64,000 nucleotides of DNA from Spirochaetia bacterium (GTDB lineage: Bacteria > Spirochaetota > Spirochaetia > Treponematales > Treponemataceae). The stretch is from the NCBI GenBank assembly GCA_900769975.1, contig CAAGIR010000234.1, positions 1 to 64,000 on the forward strand, given 5' to 3'. Shown piece by piece: positions 34,489 through 45,068 of this stretch. A program made the translations under genes and the position numbers. Position 1 is the first letter of the stretch. Every line of letters starts with the position of its first letter. The notes below the pieces were generated by a model. The model had not been told where the DNA came from and did no database searches. It saw only the letters and a program-made list of their open reading frames with translations.

Positions 34489-36600
34489 TTATTCGTCTGT
34501 TATTTCATCAATAATTTCAACAGATACATTATTTCCAGCTTCAAATATTTCCATATCGGAAAGCACTACAACACCAGGCTGTTCACGTTCTATAGATGCT
34601 CTTACCAGCTGCCTTATTCCACTTACACAAAGAATAATCGGCATGTAGCCAGCTTGACTTATCCTGCTTAATGAATTGCTTATAGCCGTTATCCATCTTC
34701 TTCTATCAGGCGGATCAAAAGAAACATAAGGTTTTGAACCATCTGGCGGATTGTAAGCATATTTTGCTACAAGTTCTGAAAGTTCCTGTGAAAGACGCAT
34801 AACCCTCAATTTATTATCAGAAGGATCTGCATACTGCTTGCAAATCTGTAATCCTAATGCTTCTCTGACTTTTGCCGTCAAATCCCATACGTTCTGGCTT
34901 ACACTAGAATAATTTGCCATAGTTTCAAGAATTTTTACGTAATTTCTAATTGAAACTTTTTCTTCAAGAAGATTTTGCATAACTTTTTCAATTACACCGT
35001 AAGATAGTTTAGCAGTATTTAGAACTTCATCAACAAGAACAGGATTTGTCTTCTTAACAGTATCAAGAATAACAGAAACAGCCTGTCTGTCAAGCAATTG
35101 CGCTGCATGAGAACGAATTATTTCTGTAATATGTGTAGATATGATTGTCGGTGGGTCTACTACAATATAACCCGCATTTTCTGCTTCATTGCGCTGTTCT
35201 TCGGGAAGCCATATCGCATCCATACCAAAAGCAGGATCTTTTGTGCGTTCCCCTTTTAACGGTTCGTTTACAGTTCCTGTATCCATACACATTAAATAAC
35301 CAAGTCTGATTGTGGAATGACCGGCTTCAATTCCTTCTATTTTGAAACTGTAATCATTTGGTTCGAGTGCCATATTATCAACAATTCTGATACTTGGAAT
35401 GTTTAATCCTATATCATACCTTGTTTCTGTTCTGATTCGTGTAATTCTTTCAAGTAGTTCTGCACCTTTTTCTTTATCTACAAGCGGAATAAGTCCGTAT
35501 CCCAATTCCAAAGAAAGTGGATCAAGCATTGCAATCTGTTCTGAATCGGCAGAAGAAGTCTGTTTTTCGGCTTTTTGAGCATTTTCCTGCTGCTGTGCCA
35601 TATCTGCATTTTTTTGATTGCTTCTGGAGATACGCATTCCAATAAATATAAATAACACTCCCATAGGAAGAAGAATAAACTGAGTTCCCATTCTTAACAC
35701 AAAACCTGCAAGAACAAGCACTGATCCGACAATAATGTAAATATGTCCGTCCGAAGCAAATTCTTTTTTGAGCTGAACATCAAAGGTTTCTTCAGATTTA
35801 GTACCAGTAACAAGTAAACCAGTTGCGAAAGAAATGATTAACGAAGGAAGTTGCGAGGTAAGTCCATCACCAATAGTAAGTGTAGAATAAGTTTCCAAAG
35901 CACTAGAAAAACTCATGTGATTACTTACCATTCCAATTATAAAACCGCCTACAAGATTTATGACGGTAATAAAAATCCCAGCCTTTACGTTTCCGCTTAC
36001 AAATTTGGAAGAACCGTCCATGTTTGAATAAAAGTCTATGTCTTTTCTGACCGCTTCTTTCAACTGTTCGGCCTGAACTTCATCAATTGCACCAGAATTC
36101 AACCTGTTATCAATATCAAAAAGTTTCTGATTCATAGAATCCAAACTGAATCGTGCTGCAACTTCTGATACACGAGAAGCACCTTTTGTTACGACAAGAA
36201 CCTGAACAACAATCAGAATAATAAAAATAACAAATCCAACGACAAGATTATTTCCTGCCACAATTTTTGCAAACGACTGCACCATTGCACTTTGTCCCTG
36301 CAACGCACCATTTCGAAAGTCACCTGTTAATATCAAAACTGTAGAAGAAATGTTTATGGCAAGGCTGAACAAAGTCTGCAAAAGAATAATTCTAGGGAAA
36401 GTCTGAAAATCTGAAGGACGAGGAATCCTGATTACAACAAGCAAAATTATTATTGATGCGGCAAGATTCAAAACCATTGACAAATCTATTAAAAAACGTG
36501 GAATTGGAATGAACAAAAGAAAAACGCACATTACGACAGCAACAGCGACAATATTTCTTGTTAAAAACGAGAATATTTTTTCTCTTGTGTTATTTGCCAT
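34489..36600 (-). CDS. flhA: Flagellar export gate protein FlhA
   Basis: Integral membrane nonamer of the flagellar type III export gate. Over 703 residues: eight N-terminal membrane helices with the FHIPEP hallmark (IRIPRPSDFQTFPRIILLQTLFSLAIN and the cytoplasmic loop DSMNQKLFDIDNRLNSGAIDEVQAEQ), then the four-subdomain cytoplasmic ring domain from about 360 (LGYGLIPLVDKEKGAELLERI). The ATG at 36600, three codons into the longest frame, is chosen because GGTGGGG lies just upstream. Confidence 0.96.
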   Translation of the reverse strand: MANNTREKIFSFLTRNIVAVAVVMCVFLLFIPIPRFLIDLSMVLNLAASIIILLVVIRIPRPSDFQTFPRIILLQTLFSLAINISSTVLILTGDFRNGALQGQSAMVQSFAKIVAGNNLVVGFVIFIILIVVQVLVVTKGASRVSEVAARFSLDSMNQKLFDIDNRLNSGAIDEVQAEQLKEAVRKDIDFYSNMDGSSKFVSGNVKAGIFITVINLVGGFIIGMVSNHMSFSSALETYSTLTIGDGLTSQLPSLIISFATGLLVTGTKSEETFDVQLKKEFASDGHIYIIVGSVLVLAGFVLRMGTQFILLPMGVLFIFIGMRISRSNQKNADMAQQQENAQKAEKQTSSADSEQIAMLDPLSLELGYGLIPLVDKEKGAELLERITRIRTETRYDIGLNIPSIRIVDNMALEPNDYSFKIEGIEAGHSTIRLGYLMCMDTGTVNEPLKGERTKDPAFGMDAIWLPEEQRNEAENAGYIVVDPPTIISTHITEIIRSHAAQLLDRQAVSVILDTVKKTNPVLVDEVLNTAKLSYGVIEKVMQNLLEEKVSIRNYVKILETMANYSSVSQNVWDLTAKVREALGLQICKQYADPSDNKLRVMRLSQELSELVAKYAYNPPDGSKPYVSFDPPDRRRWITAISNSLSRISQAGYMPIILCVSGIRQLVRASIEREQPGVVVLSDMEIFEAGNNVSVEIIDEITDE

Positions 36601-36724
36601 AGTCCCCACCCAGCAATTTTTTTACCTTCTGTTTCCCCAAACAAAAGAATGATTTAATTTATATTATAGAATATCATAAAATTACATTTTTTAAAATAGA
36701 AAATTTTAGATATTTACATATTTT

Positions 36725-37789
36725 TTATAAGTTTTTATATTTATCCAGTTGAGAGTAAATTAATGTTATTACACGATAATACTTTTCTGGAATTATATCA
36801 CCAACTTCAAGATTTGTATACAATTCACGTGCTACTGGACGGTTTTCTACAATCGGGATTTGATTTTCCTGTGCAATTCTTTTTATTCGCTGTGCTACAG
36901 AATCTTCGCCTTTTGCATTTACAATCGGTGCATCAGTCTGAGTATTATCATATTTTAATGCAACTGCAAAATGTGTAGGGTTTGTTATGACAACATCCGA
37001 TTCAGAAACTGCTTTTGGAATGTTTTGCTGTAAAAGCTGCCGCTGCATTTGAGTAAGCTTACTTTTTACCTCTGGATCGCCTTCCATTTCTTTATATTCT
37101 TCTTTAACTTCCTGTTTAGTCATTTTCATTTCTTCCATAAAATCTTTTTTTTGTATAAAAAAATCTGGAATTGAAATAACTAAAAAAATTACAGCAACAG
37201 TAATTAAAATTTGAGCCGCCATCAAAGCAATTTTGCCAAGTGCATTATATATTTGCCCCGTTTTGACTATCTGGCATAAAAGAAAAACATCTTTTTTTAT
37301 GTAAAGATATCCGACAAAACAAATAATTGCGACTTTTCCTATTGATTTTGCAACGTTAAACAAACCTTTTGTGGAAAATACTGTCTTTTTTAAATATTCA
37401 CCGAATTTTGGAACGATTTTTGAAAATTTTGGTTCAATCGGTTTTAAACTGAAAATAAATCCTTTTGTCTGAACAATATTTGCGAGTACAGAAATGACTG
37501 CACTGACAATCAAAATTGGAAAAACACATTTTATAAAAACTTCTATAAAAAACTGCAGGAGCCCTGGATTATCCAGATTGTATGTTCCTGTTTTATTAAA
37601 ATAAAAAACAAGAATTCCTGCAAACTGATTAAAAAGCCATTTTGCAAGAAAAATGAGCATAACAACGCAAACTAAAAGAACTAATGCACTTCCTATTTCC
37701 TGAGATTTTGCAACACGACCTTCTTTCCTAGCTTTTTCAAGTTTATACTCTGACGGTTCCTCGGTGCGTCCTTCATCTTCTGCTGCCAT
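36725..37789 (-). CDS. flhB: Flagellar export switch protein FlhB
   Basis: Export-gate protein that switches substrate specificity from hook to filament. Four membrane helices lie in the first ~215 of 354 residues. The start EDEGRTEEPSEYKLEKARKEG is the family signature and the autocleavage site NPTH is present near 268 (VVITNPTHFAVALKY). A 124-base gap to flhA is unusually long for this operon and holds only AT-rich sequence. Confidence 0.96.
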   Translation of the reverse strand: MAAEDEGRTEEPSEYKLEKARKEGRVAKSQEIGSALVLLVCVVMLIFLAKWLFNQFAGILVFYFNKTGTYNLDNPGLLQFFIEVFIKCVFPILIVSAVISVLANIVQTKGFIFSLKPIEPKFSKIVPKFGEYLKKTVFSTKGLFNVAKSIGKVAIICFVGYLYIKKDVFLLCQIVKTGQIYNALGKIALMAAQILITVAVIFLVISIPDFFIQKKDFMEEMKMTKQEVKEEYKEMEGDPEVKSKLTQMQRQLLQQNIPKAVSESDVVITNPTHFAVALKYDNTQTDAPIVNAKGEDSVAQRIKRIAQENQIPIVENRPVARELYTNLEVGDIIPEKYYRVITLIYSQLDKYKNL

Positions 37790-37792
37790 ATA

Positions 37793-38596
37793 CTAAATTC
37801 CTCCAGAAACATTTTTAAAAAAGCCAAATAAATCTGCAAAGCCTTTCTCAAAAGAACGAACAAAAAAGTCAATTATATCAGGTAAAACAAAAGCTATTAT
37901 CGCAAAAGCAAGCATAATCATGATAGGAAATCCTTCTGATAAAAGATTCATCTGAGGTGCAGCTTTCGTTAAAAGACCCGTACAGATTGTAATCAAAAAA
38001 AGGCTTCCCATAACGGGCAAAGAAATGACTAAAGCATCTGCAAACAAACTTGTAAGTCCCGATAAAACAAATTTAACTATACTTTCCGTTGCATTTACGA
38101 TACTCATAGCATTTAATGACGAAAAACTTGTAATAAGACCGTTCATAAATAATTTTTGAAACCATTGTGTCTGCATAAAAACAAGCATTGCAATAAGGTT
38201 GAAAAATTGTCCCATTAACGGATTTTCTACCTGTGATAACGAATCATACGAACTTGCTGCACTAAATCCCATTTGAAATGCAAGAAACTGACCGGCCGCA
38301 CTGAACGCTGCAAAAATCATAGAAATAAAAAAGCCTAGAATTACGCCAATGAGTGCTTCACCAATTATCAGCAAAAAATATTCCATAGAAAAAGCACCGT
38401 CTTCTGCTATAAAGGGTGCATAAATTGATAAATCTACTGTTCCAAAAGCAAAAAAAGCCATATAACCTGCCAGAGCAACTTTTGCTACCCTTGAAGCCGA
38501 TTTCATGGAAAACATAGGCAGTGTAAGAATCATTGTAAAACATCGTGCAAAAATCAAGAGAAATACAGGAGCTTTATCAAGAATACTGTCCAGCAA
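37793..38596 (-). CDS. fliR: Flagellar export gate protein FliR
   Basis: Inner-membrane export gate component, 267 residues with about six hydrophobic helices. Family features include FLLIFARCFTMILTLPMFS at the start, GEALIGVILGFFISMIFAAFSAAGQFLAFQMGFS and LFADALVISLPVMGSLFLITICTGLLTKAAPQMN. The start codon is TTG at 38594-38596 with AAGGA seven bases upstream. It lies between fliQ and flhB. Confidence 0.93.
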   Translation of the reverse strand: MLDSILDKAPVFLLIFARCFTMILTLPMFSMKSASRVAKVALAGYMAFFAFGTVDLSIYAPFIAEDGAFSMEYFLLIIGEALIGVILGFFISMIFAAFSAAGQFLAFQMGFSAASSYDSLSQVENPLMGQFFNLIAMLVFMQTQWFQKLFMNGLITSFSSLNAMSIVNATESIVKFVLSGLTSLFADALVISLPVMGSLFLITICTGLLTKAAPQMNLLSEGFPIMIMLAFAIIAFVLPDIIDFFVRSFEKGFADLFGFFKNVSGGI

Positions 38597-38630
38597 ATTT
38601 ATATCCTTTAATTACTATAAATATCAGATT

Positions 38631-38900
38631 TTATCGAGCAAAGTCGGGAATGCGACTGAATAAACGTTGTGTAAACTGTTCAAGATGTGAAAAACCCGCC
38701 CCAGAAAAAATTGCTATAACAAGCAGAATAACAATTAATTTAGGAAGAAAAGTTAATGTCTGTTCTTGAATTGAAGTTGTCGCCTGAAAAATTGCAACAA
38801 TCAATCCAACAATCAAAGCTAAAGTCAGCACTGGGACAACAAGAACAAGAACTTCTTTGATCGCCCCCTGCATTAAACTTACAATTAAACCTGTTGACAT
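38631..38900 (-). CDS. fliQ: Flagellar export gate protein FliQ
   Basis: Small 89-residue protein with two membrane helices (about 17-40 and 52-72) and the family motif VGLIVAIFQATTSIQEQTLTFLPKLI. It assembles with FliP and FliR into the export-gate core. It lies between fliP and fliR. Confidence 0.95.
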   Translation of the reverse strand: MSTGLIVSLMQGAIKEVLVLVVPVLTLALIVGLIVAIFQATTSIQEQTLTFLPKLIVILLVIAIFSGAGFSHLEQFTQRLFSRIPDFAR

Positions 38901-38945
38901 ATTTCCTCCCGTTTAGTTTTACATTTTACAATTGTTTTTCATTTT

Positions 38946-39770
38946 TTATTTTATGACGGAAACAAACAATTGCTGCGTTAACAATCCCCATCCATCTACT
39001 AATACAAACAAAATCAGTTTAAATGGCATGGATATCTGCACTGGCGGAAGCATCATCATTCCCATTGCCATTAAAATGCTCGCCACAACCATATCGATTA
39101 TAATAAAAGGAATATATAGTAGAATTCCTATTTTAAACGCGACAGTTAATTCATGAAGAATATAAGAAGGAACAAGAATGTAAGTCGGTACATCAGAAAG
39201 AGTATTTGGCTTGTCCAGTTTTGCCATATTCATAAACATTTTGATATATGATGTGTCATCCTGCATCTGTGTATACATAAATCTTCGCAAAGGTGCTTCC
39301 GCTTCTTTATATGCTTCTTCTATTGTGATTTCGTTATTTGCAAGCGGTTTATATGCCTTATCATAAATCGTTGTAAAAGTGGGCCACATCGCAAAAAGCG
39401 TCATAAAAAAAGCAATTCCATTCAAAACTGCTGTAGGTGGGACTTGCTGTAAAGAAAGTGCCCTTTTTATAAAATCAAGCACAATAGAAAATCGCAGAAA
39501 ACATGTCAAAAGGATAAGAATACTTGGTGCTAAAGTTAAAATTGTCAATAACAACAAAAGACGAACTGAAAAAGCGACTTCCTGTCCTGTCTGCGGAGAA
39601 GTAATGTCAACAGAAATATTTGGAATTGCAGGAGATTGTGACGGCTGTACAGTATTTCCCATCTGCATTGTTCCCTGTGTAGAACCTTGCGGAAAACTTT
39701 GTGATGATACACCGCTAATTAAGATAAATACGAAACATACCGTTGCAAAAAATCTTTTTAATTGTTTCAT
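38946..39770 (-). CDS. fliP: Flagellar export gate protein FliP
   Basis: Export gate core component with a cleavable signal peptide (about 1-24: a basic start, FFATVCFVFILISG, then SSQS). The remaining ~250 residues contain four membrane helices and the family motifs LTLAPSILILLTCFLRFSIVLDFIKRAL and IPFIIIDMVVASILMAMGMMMLPP. I used the ATG at 39770, which has AAGGA six bases upstream; an earlier in-frame ATG at 39776 is too close to that site. Confidence 0.95.
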   Translation of the reverse strand: MKQLKRFFATVCFVFILISGVSSQSFPQGSTQGTMQMGNTVQPSQSPAIPNISVDITSPQTGQEVAFSVRLLLLLTILTLAPSILILLTCFLRFSIVLDFIKRALSLQQVPPTAVLNGIAFFMTLFAMWPTFTTIYDKAYKPLANNEITIEEAYKEAEAPLRRFMYTQMQDDTSYIKMFMNMAKLDKPNTLSDVPTYILVPSYILHELTVAFKIGILLYIPFIIIDMVVASILMAMGMMMLPPVQISMPFKLILFVLVDGWGLLTQQLFVSVIK

Positions 39771-39779
39771 ACTCATTCC

Positions 39780-40421
39780 TTATTCCTGATTTATGGAATT
39801 TTCCGTAAAAAGATTATCCACTTTACTTTCTTCCTGTGAAAAAACTGATTTCTTTTTATTCCCTTTTTGGATAAATAAATCAAGAACTTCATTGAAAGTA
39901 GCCGGCTTTTTTGTATTCACTTTTTTATCAGAGTTAATATTCATGGCAGTAATTAACTCTTTGTCGTCTATTTCTCCAAGTAACGAAATATTGTCATCTG
40001 TAACACCAATTAAAAACGCTTTATCAATCAAAGTAATTACTTCCACACTTTTTCCAGGTGCAATATTCAGATATGCAACGCGCCTCAAATAATCATCTTC
40101 GGTTTTTAGATTTTTGTTCTTTTTTTTCACAAACCAGAAAAAAGCGTAAATCAACAAAACTACAATAAGCAGAACAACAATCATTCTGATAAACCCCCCT
40201 ATTGTAGAAGGAGATTTATATTCATTCTGATTTTGATTTTGTCCGCCATCATTATTTTTACCGTCTGGCATATCCAGAAAAATTGAATCTTCAGAAAATT
40301 CGGTCTGTCCTGCATTTTTTGAAATGTTGTTTTCTTTCTGAGAATTAACCTGAGCAGTTAATAAAAAATCAGCACAAAAGAGAATTGAAATAAAAAAAAG
40401 AGACTTTAAATATTTTCCCAA
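39780..40421 (-). CDS. fliO: FliO-type flagellar biosynthesis protein (FliZ in older treponemal naming)
   Basis: Single-pass membrane protein that helps FliP assemble. The 213-residue product has a signal-like N-terminus, a Asn/Gly/Gln-rich segment, one membrane helix (GGFIRMIVVLLIVVLLIYAFFWFV) and the FliO cytoplasmic domain (LRRVAYLNIAPGKSVEVITLIDKAFLIGVTDDNISLLGEI). A TTG at 40421 with GGTGGGG just upstream is my preferred start; a TTG at 40439 would add six residues. It lies between fliY and fliP. Confidence 0.86.
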   Translation of the reverse strand: MGKYLKSLFFISILFCADFLLTAQVNSQKENNISKNAGQTEFSEDSIFLDMPDGKNNDGGQNQNQNEYKSPSTIGGFIRMIVVLLIVVLLIYAFFWFVKKKNKNLKTEDDYLRRVAYLNIAPGKSVEVITLIDKAFLIGVTDDNISLLGEIDDKELITAMNINSDKKVNTKKPATFNEVLDLFIQKGNKKKSVFSQEESKVDNLFTENSINQE

Positions 40422-40445
40422 TTTCCCCACCCTAAACAAATTGGT

Positions 40446-41699
40446 TTAATTTAATTCATTAACACGTTCCATTGGCGAAAGAATTTCAGTTACACGAACA
40501 CCGAAGTTTTCATCAATAACTACAACTTCGCCTTTTGCAATCGGTTTATGATTTACAAGAATATCAACAGGTTCACCGGCAAGTTTATCCAGCTCAATGA
40601 TTGTACCTTCACCCATACCAAGAATATCCTTTATTGATTTCTTTGTACGTCCAAGTTCTACAGTCATTTCCATGAAAACATCCATAATTAAACTGATGTT
40701 TCCCTGTTCGCCAGCTGAAACGCCGCTTGAAAGATTTGGATACTGCAAAGGCTGAACATTAGGAACATTCATTCCCATATTCATACCCATACCAGGCATA
40801 CCACCCATCTGATTCATGCCACCCATAGAGCCCATTCCCATTTGATTCATGTTCATGCCCATGTTTTGCATGCCGCCCATCTGGTTCATGCCACCCATCG
40901 ACCCCATTCCCATCTGATTCATACCCATATTCGGCATACTGTTGTTCATCTGGTTCATACCGCCCATGCCAGCCATAGAGCCCATGTTCATCTGACCAGA
41001 AGAAACTGATGAATCACCTGTTATATCAATAGGAGCCAGAGATGCAGGATTATCACCACCCAAAGCATTAGAAATACCTTCAGCTGCATCACCGCCTGTA
41101 CATTCCCAAATTGTATAAGCATTTGAATCCAAAGTTAAAGGATAACTTGTAAGAACAAAATCCCCTTGAGGGAAAATTATCATTGCTTTTGATTCATTAA
41201 AAGTTTCTGGATTGATATAAGAAATATCAAGATTTTTTGCAACACTTCCAATCTGATTGATTTCTGCACTTATATGAGTTGAAATAAACTCTGATACTAC
41301 AGAAAGCACCATATCATCAACTTCTTCAACTTTTTCAGAACTAGCCAATTCAAAAATCTTCAATGCAAAATCTGGAGCCATTAAATACAAATGACTTCCT
41401 TTTATTCCTTTATCAAAATCCGCAATAACGCCAATTACAACTTCAGGCAATTTTGCAAGAACCCTGTCACGATTTGATTTTTCAACAACAGGTTTTCCGC
41501 AGACAAAACTTGCACTCGTTGTCTTATTAATATTTTCTTCAACTTTTGGCTGTAAATCATCAGCAAATCCTTGAAGAGTAGAGATATCAAAATTATATGT
41601 TGGATTATTACCAACGTGGCCAGATGAATTCAGTCCATCCATTGCAACGCCAGAAAGCAATGCATCAATTTCATCCTGCGAGATAGCACCATCACTCAT
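40446..41699 (-). CDS. fliY: Flagellar C-ring protein FliY/FliN with Met-Gly-Asn-rich linker
   Basis: Switch-complex protein, 417 residues. The N-terminal peptide [11 protein letters not shown], shared with FliM, is a CheY-P-binding type motif. A CheC-like domain follows (about 75-195), then a linker of repeated Met-Gly-Gly-Met-Asn-Gln units (coded by about 40770-41000), then the SpoA/FliN domain ([45 protein letters not shown]). It overlaps fliM by 8 bases. The linker is much more repetitive than in other FliY proteins I know. Confidence 0.93.
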   Translation of the reverse strand: MSDGAISQDEIDALLSGVAMDGLNSSGHVGNNPTYNFDISTLQGFADDLQPKVEENINKTTSASFVCGKPVVEKSNRDRVLAKLPEVVIGVIADFDKGIKGSHLYLMAPDFALKIFELASSEKVEEVDDMVLSVVSEFISTHISAEINQIGSVAKNLDISYINPETFNESKAMIIFPQGDFVLTSYPLTLDSNAYTIWECTGGDAAEGISNALGGDNPASLAPIDITGDSSVSSGQMNMGSMAGMGGMNQMNNSMPNMGMNQMGMGSMGGMNQMGGMQNMGMNMNQMGMGSMGGMNQMGGMPGMGMNMGMNVPNVQPLQYPNLSSGVSAGEQGNISLIMDVFMEMTVELGRTKKSIKDILGMGEGTIIELDKLAGEPVDILVNHKPIAKGEVVVIDENFGVRVTEILSPMERVNELN

Positions 41700-42729
41700 A
41701 TGTTTCGTCTCCTTCTACAGAAAGCTCTTCAAATTCGTCTGATTCAACGTTTTCAACTTTTCCTGTAATTTGTACTGCCATTTTTTTACCGACAACACCA
41801 GGTTGACAGTAAAACTTTTTTTCATTTCCTACACTTAAAGATAAAGGATCTCCGATTTTTATATTTGAAAGACGTATTACATCTCCAACTCGTAAAGACA
41901 ATACATCTCGTATAGGCAAATTAATGCTTCCAAAATCTGCAACAACATCCATATCTACAGATGTAAGCTGCTGTTTAATTGTTCCCAAATATTGTGTTGT
42001 AGAATTTTTTCTTACTGATGAGAACCAATATTGTGATGAAAGTTTTGAAACAATCGGTTCAAGTACCAGATAAGGAATACAAAAGTTCATCATTCCTTCT
42101 TCATCACCAACTTTCGTTTCGAGCGTAATTAAAACGACCATTTCTGTCGGAGGTACAATCTGCGCAAACTGAGGATTTGTTTCAATTTGGGCAAATCGAG
42201 GGCGTAAATCAATTACTTGAGTCCAGGCTTCACGAATATTTGCAAGAATTCTGACGATAACACCTTCCATTACTTCCTGTTCTATATCAGTTAAATCACG
42301 ATTTTTATTACCAGTTGTAGCACCTCTACCACCAAAAAGCCTGTCAATCATACAGAAAGTAATCGCAGGGTCAATTTCAAGCACCGCATTTCCTTTTAAA
42401 GGGTCCATATTAATTACGGCAAGCGTTGTCGGCGTTGGAATAGAACGTATAAATTCTTCGTAAGTAATCTGATCAACACTGGCTACATGAACATGAACAA
42501 GGGAACGTAACTGTGCTGATAAAGATGTTGTCGTTAAACGTGCAAAAGTTTCGTGCATAATAGAAACTGTACGCAACTGTTCTTTTGAGAATTTATCCGG
42601 ACGTTTAAAGTCATAAATCTTTATTTTTTTCGCACTATTGACCGGTTTATAATCATCTGTATCAGATTCACCAGAACTGATGGCTGTGAGCAATTGGTCA
42701 ATTTCGTCCTGAGACAGAACTTCGTTCAT
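41692..42729 (-). CDS. fliM: Flagellar switch protein FliM
   Basis: C-ring protein controlling rotation direction, 345 residues. The N-terminal CheY-P-binding motif reads [14 protein letters not shown]. The middle domain includes the GGRGAT(T) loop ([26 protein letters not shown]) contacting FliG, and the C-terminal SpoA domain includes [26 protein letters not shown]. It lies between fliL and fliY. Confidence 0.96.
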   Translation of the reverse strand: MNEVLSQDEIDQLLTAISSGESDTDDYKPVNSAKKIKIYDFKRPDKFSKEQLRTVSIMHETFARLTTTSLSAQLRSLVHVHVASVDQITYEEFIRSIPTPTTLAVINMDPLKGNAVLEIDPAITFCMIDRLFGGRGATTGNKNRDLTDIEQEVMEGVIVRILANIREAWTQVIDLRPRFAQIETNPQFAQIVPPTEMVVLITLETKVGDEEGMMNFCIPYLVLEPIVSKLSSQYWFSSVRKNSTTQYLGTIKQQLTSVDMDVVADFGSINLPIRDVLSLRVGDVIRLSNIKIGDPLSLSVGNEKKFYCQPGVVGKKMAVQITGKVENVESDEFEELSVEGDETYE

Positions 42730-42747
42730 GCAACTTCCACCTTACAA

Positions 42748-43299
42748 TTAATTTGACTGAATAACATCTTTTTGCTGGAAAACAACATCACGAATACGCG
42801 AACTGCTTAAAATCTTATCGTTAATTCCGTTTTTAATTTCATTTTCCAGAGCATCTTCATTATTCGGATTACGCAATTCAGCAGCAGTTTTACTGCTAAA
42901 ATAACGACGCAAAAACGCTTTTAATTCAACAAGACGAGCAGAAATTTCCGCCGATGCAGCCTTATCATCTTTTTTATATGCTAAAGCAACATCAACTCTT
43001 ACAGTTGCAGGAGGATCATCTGCTGTTGTTGTCTGAATTATTCCTAAAGATGTGTACCAGTCATAAATTTCGCGTTGCCCCGAAACATATTCTTCGGAAG
43101 AAGGAATTGCCGTTACTGCTGTAGAATTTTTTCCTGTAATTTTAACAGTTATCACAACTACAACAACAATAACAATAATTGCTGCGAGACCAATAATTAT
43201 CCATTTAAGTAAACTTGGGAAAATACCGCCTAATCCACCTTTTTTTTCTGATGATGAACCAGCATTGTCGTCCAAGTTAATTTCATCTTCGTCTGCCAT
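42748..43299 (-). CDS. fliL: Stator-associated protein FliL
   Basis: Single-pass inner-membrane protein that supports the stators. The 183 residues comprise a short acidic cytoplasmic end, a membrane helix (about 29-52, WIIIGLAAIIVIVVVVVITV) and a periplasmic stomatin-like domain (VRVDVALAYKKDDKAASAEISARLVELKAFLRRYFSSKTAAELRN). Gene order motB-fliL-fliM supports the call. Confidence 0.9.
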   Translation of the reverse strand: MADEDEINLDDNAGSSSEKKGGLGGIFPSLLKWIIIGLAAIIVIVVVVVITVKITGKNSTAVTAIPSSEEYVSGQREIYDWYTSLGIIQTTTADDPPATVRVDVALAYKKDDKAASAEISARLVELKAFLRRYFSSKTAAELRNPNNEDALENEIKNGINDKILSSSRIRDVVFQQKDVIQSN

Positions 43300-43338
43300 T
43301 TCCCCTCCAGCAAATCTACTTTATTTTACATTCTAACA

Positions 43339-44067
43339 TTAAAAATGTCCTTCGTCTAGGATTATTATATCCACTCTTCTATTATATGCACGACCTTCAG
43401 CTGTATCATTTGAAAACTTTGGTCTGGTGTCGGCATAACCTGCTACAGAAAAATTATTTTCCTTTACTCCATAATCGGCAAGATAATGAAGAACATTAAC
43501 AGCTCTTGCAGCAGAAAGTTCCCAATTACTAGGATAAATAGAATCTTCTGATACAGAAACATTGTCTGTATGTCCTTCTATTCTAAAACGCCTGTCTTTT
43601 AATTCATCTGATTTAAAAAATTCTGCAAGACGCAGTAAAGTTTGGCGTGTTTCATTTATATTCAGTTCGGCACTGCCCTCTTCAAAATAATTATCTGAAA
43701 GCAAAGTGATTATTAGTCCTCTTTCATCACTTGTAATTGTTATTTTATTTGATTTTATATCAGGAGCAAAAAGACTGACTGCTTTTTTCTTTGCCAGCCC
43801 AAGTGATTTCCCTTTTTCAAGAGATGGTAAAGAGTTAATATTGTTTCCTAAATCTGAAAGCTGACCAGCAGAAAGAGAAAGTCCCCCCGTTACAGACTCT
43901 GTTTCCTGCATCTGAAGGCTCTGAGTAATTGTTGCCATTTGTGTTATGTCAATTTCGCTTGGATTGTAAAGCATTACGAAGAAACACAACATAAGGGTAA
44001 TCATGTCTCCATAAGTTCCCAACCAGGCTGATGACGGTTTTTCTGGTTCCTTACTTTTTCTTCCCAT
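43339..44067 (-). CDS. motB: Flagellar stator protein MotB
   Basis: Stator B subunit of 242 residues. The single membrane helix [16 protein letters not shown] carries the ion-binding Asp (about residue 21). The plug region follows, then the OmpA-like peptidoglycan-binding domain ([36 protein letters not shown] and [10 protein letters not shown]). It lies directly after motA. Confidence 0.95.
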   Translation of the reverse strand: MGRKSKEPEKPSSAWLGTYGDMITLMLCFFVMLYNPSEIDITQMATITQSLQMQETESVTGGLSLSAGQLSDLGNNINSLPSLEKGKSLGLAKKKAVSLFAPDIKSNKITITSDERGLIITLLSDNYFEEGSAELNINETRQTLLRLAEFFKSDELKDRRFRIEGHTDNVSVSEDSIYPSNWELSAARAVNVLHYLADYGVKENNFSVAGYADTRPKFSNDTAEGRAYNRRVDIIILDEGHF

Positions 44068-44085
44068 TTATTCACTCTCTATAAA

Positions 44086-44868
44086 CTAATCTTTTAATAC
44101 ATCAGCTTCTATTGCTTTTCTTGTAACAGGATCAAGATATGTTAAAAGTTTCTGTGCCATAATTCTAGGGTTTTCACCTGCCTGAATTGAAAGGACACCT
44201 TCGATAATCATTTCTTTTGAACGCATTTCCTGACTATTTTGATTTGCAAGTTTTGTAGAAAACGGTGTAATAAGCCAGTTTGCCATCATAGATCCATAAA
44301 GTGTTGTAATCAACGCAACAGCCATGTTTGGACCTAAAGATGATTTGTCTTCAAGGTTATTCAACATACCGATAAGACCTACTACAGTACCCATCATACC
44401 AAAACCTGGAGCAAAACCAGCCCATGCATTTATTAATCCTATCCATTCCATATGACGGGCTTCTATCTGATTCATTTCATTTTCCATAATAGTACGGATA
44501 ATGTTTCCTTCTGTACCGTCTACTACAAGACGAAGTCCCATTTTCATAAAAGGATCTTCCAAATCTTCAAGCCCATCTTCCAGTGCAAGAATACCCTCAC
44601 GTCTTGCCTTTTCTGATAAAGCCTGCATATTAATTACTGTATTTTTTTCACCAAAATCTGGTATTTTAAACGCTTTTCCCATAATCTTAAAAAGGCTTAA
44701 AACTTTTTTTAGGGGGGATGCAATAAACATTGCAAAATATGAACCACCAATTGTCATTAAAGCAGAAGGTATATCAATAATTCCACCTAAAGAACCGCCT
44801 GATGTCATTACCGACATGACAATCATCGCAGCACCACCAACAATACCAATTATAGTAGCTATATCCAT
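44086..44868 (-). CDS. motA: Flagellar stator protein MotA
   Basis: Stator A subunit of 260 residues with four membrane helices (about 3-20, 30-50, 143-165 and 178-200). It also has the cytoplasmic torque loop (LEDPFMKMGLRLVVDGTEGNIIRTIMENEMNQIEARH). The family signature is AGFAPGFGMMGTVVGLIGMLNNLEDKSSLGPNMAVALITTLYGSMMAN. Its ATG overlaps the flbD stop region by one base. Confidence 0.96.
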   Translation of the reverse strand: MDIATIIGIVGGAAMIVMSVMTSGGSLGGIIDIPSALMTIGGSYFAMFIASPLKKVLSLFKIMGKAFKIPDFGEKNTVINMQALSEKARREGILALEDGLEDLEDPFMKMGLRLVVDGTEGNIIRTIMENEMNQIEARHMEWIGLINAWAGFAPGFGMMGTVVGLIGMLNNLEDKSSLGPNMAVALITTLYGSMMANWLITPFSTKLANQNSQEMRSKEMIIEGVLSIQAGENPRIMAQKLLTYLDPVTRKAIEADVLKD

Positions 44869-45068
44869 TACAAGACCTCTTGTCTTTCATTACCGATTTC
44901 TTTTCGATATTCGATAATTTTTTTTATTAAATCTTCAGGGGAATCTTTTACGATAATTTTTCGACCCGACAACATTGTCAAAGTAAGGTCTGGAGTTGTT
45001 TCCATACTTTCTATCATGTGCGGATTTACCCAATATTTTTTCCCATCCAACCGCATTACATCAATCAT
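44868..45068 (-). CDS. flbD: FlbD family protein (first gene of the flagellar operon)
   Basis: A 66-residue protein of the spirochaetal FlbD family (not the Caulobacter regulator of that name). It reads MIDVMRLDGKKYWVNPHMIE then TPDLTLTMLSGRKIIVKDSPEDLIKKIIEYR, the compact family pattern. It is next to motA as in other spirochaetes. Here it opens the operon with its own TTGATT-N16-TATAAT promoter; flgE, which precedes it in T. pallidum, is not in this window. Function is not established. Confidence 0.9.
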   Translation of the reverse strand: MIDVMRLDGKKYWVNPHMIESMETTPDLTLTMLSGRKIIVKDSPEDLIKKIIEYRKEIGNERQEVL

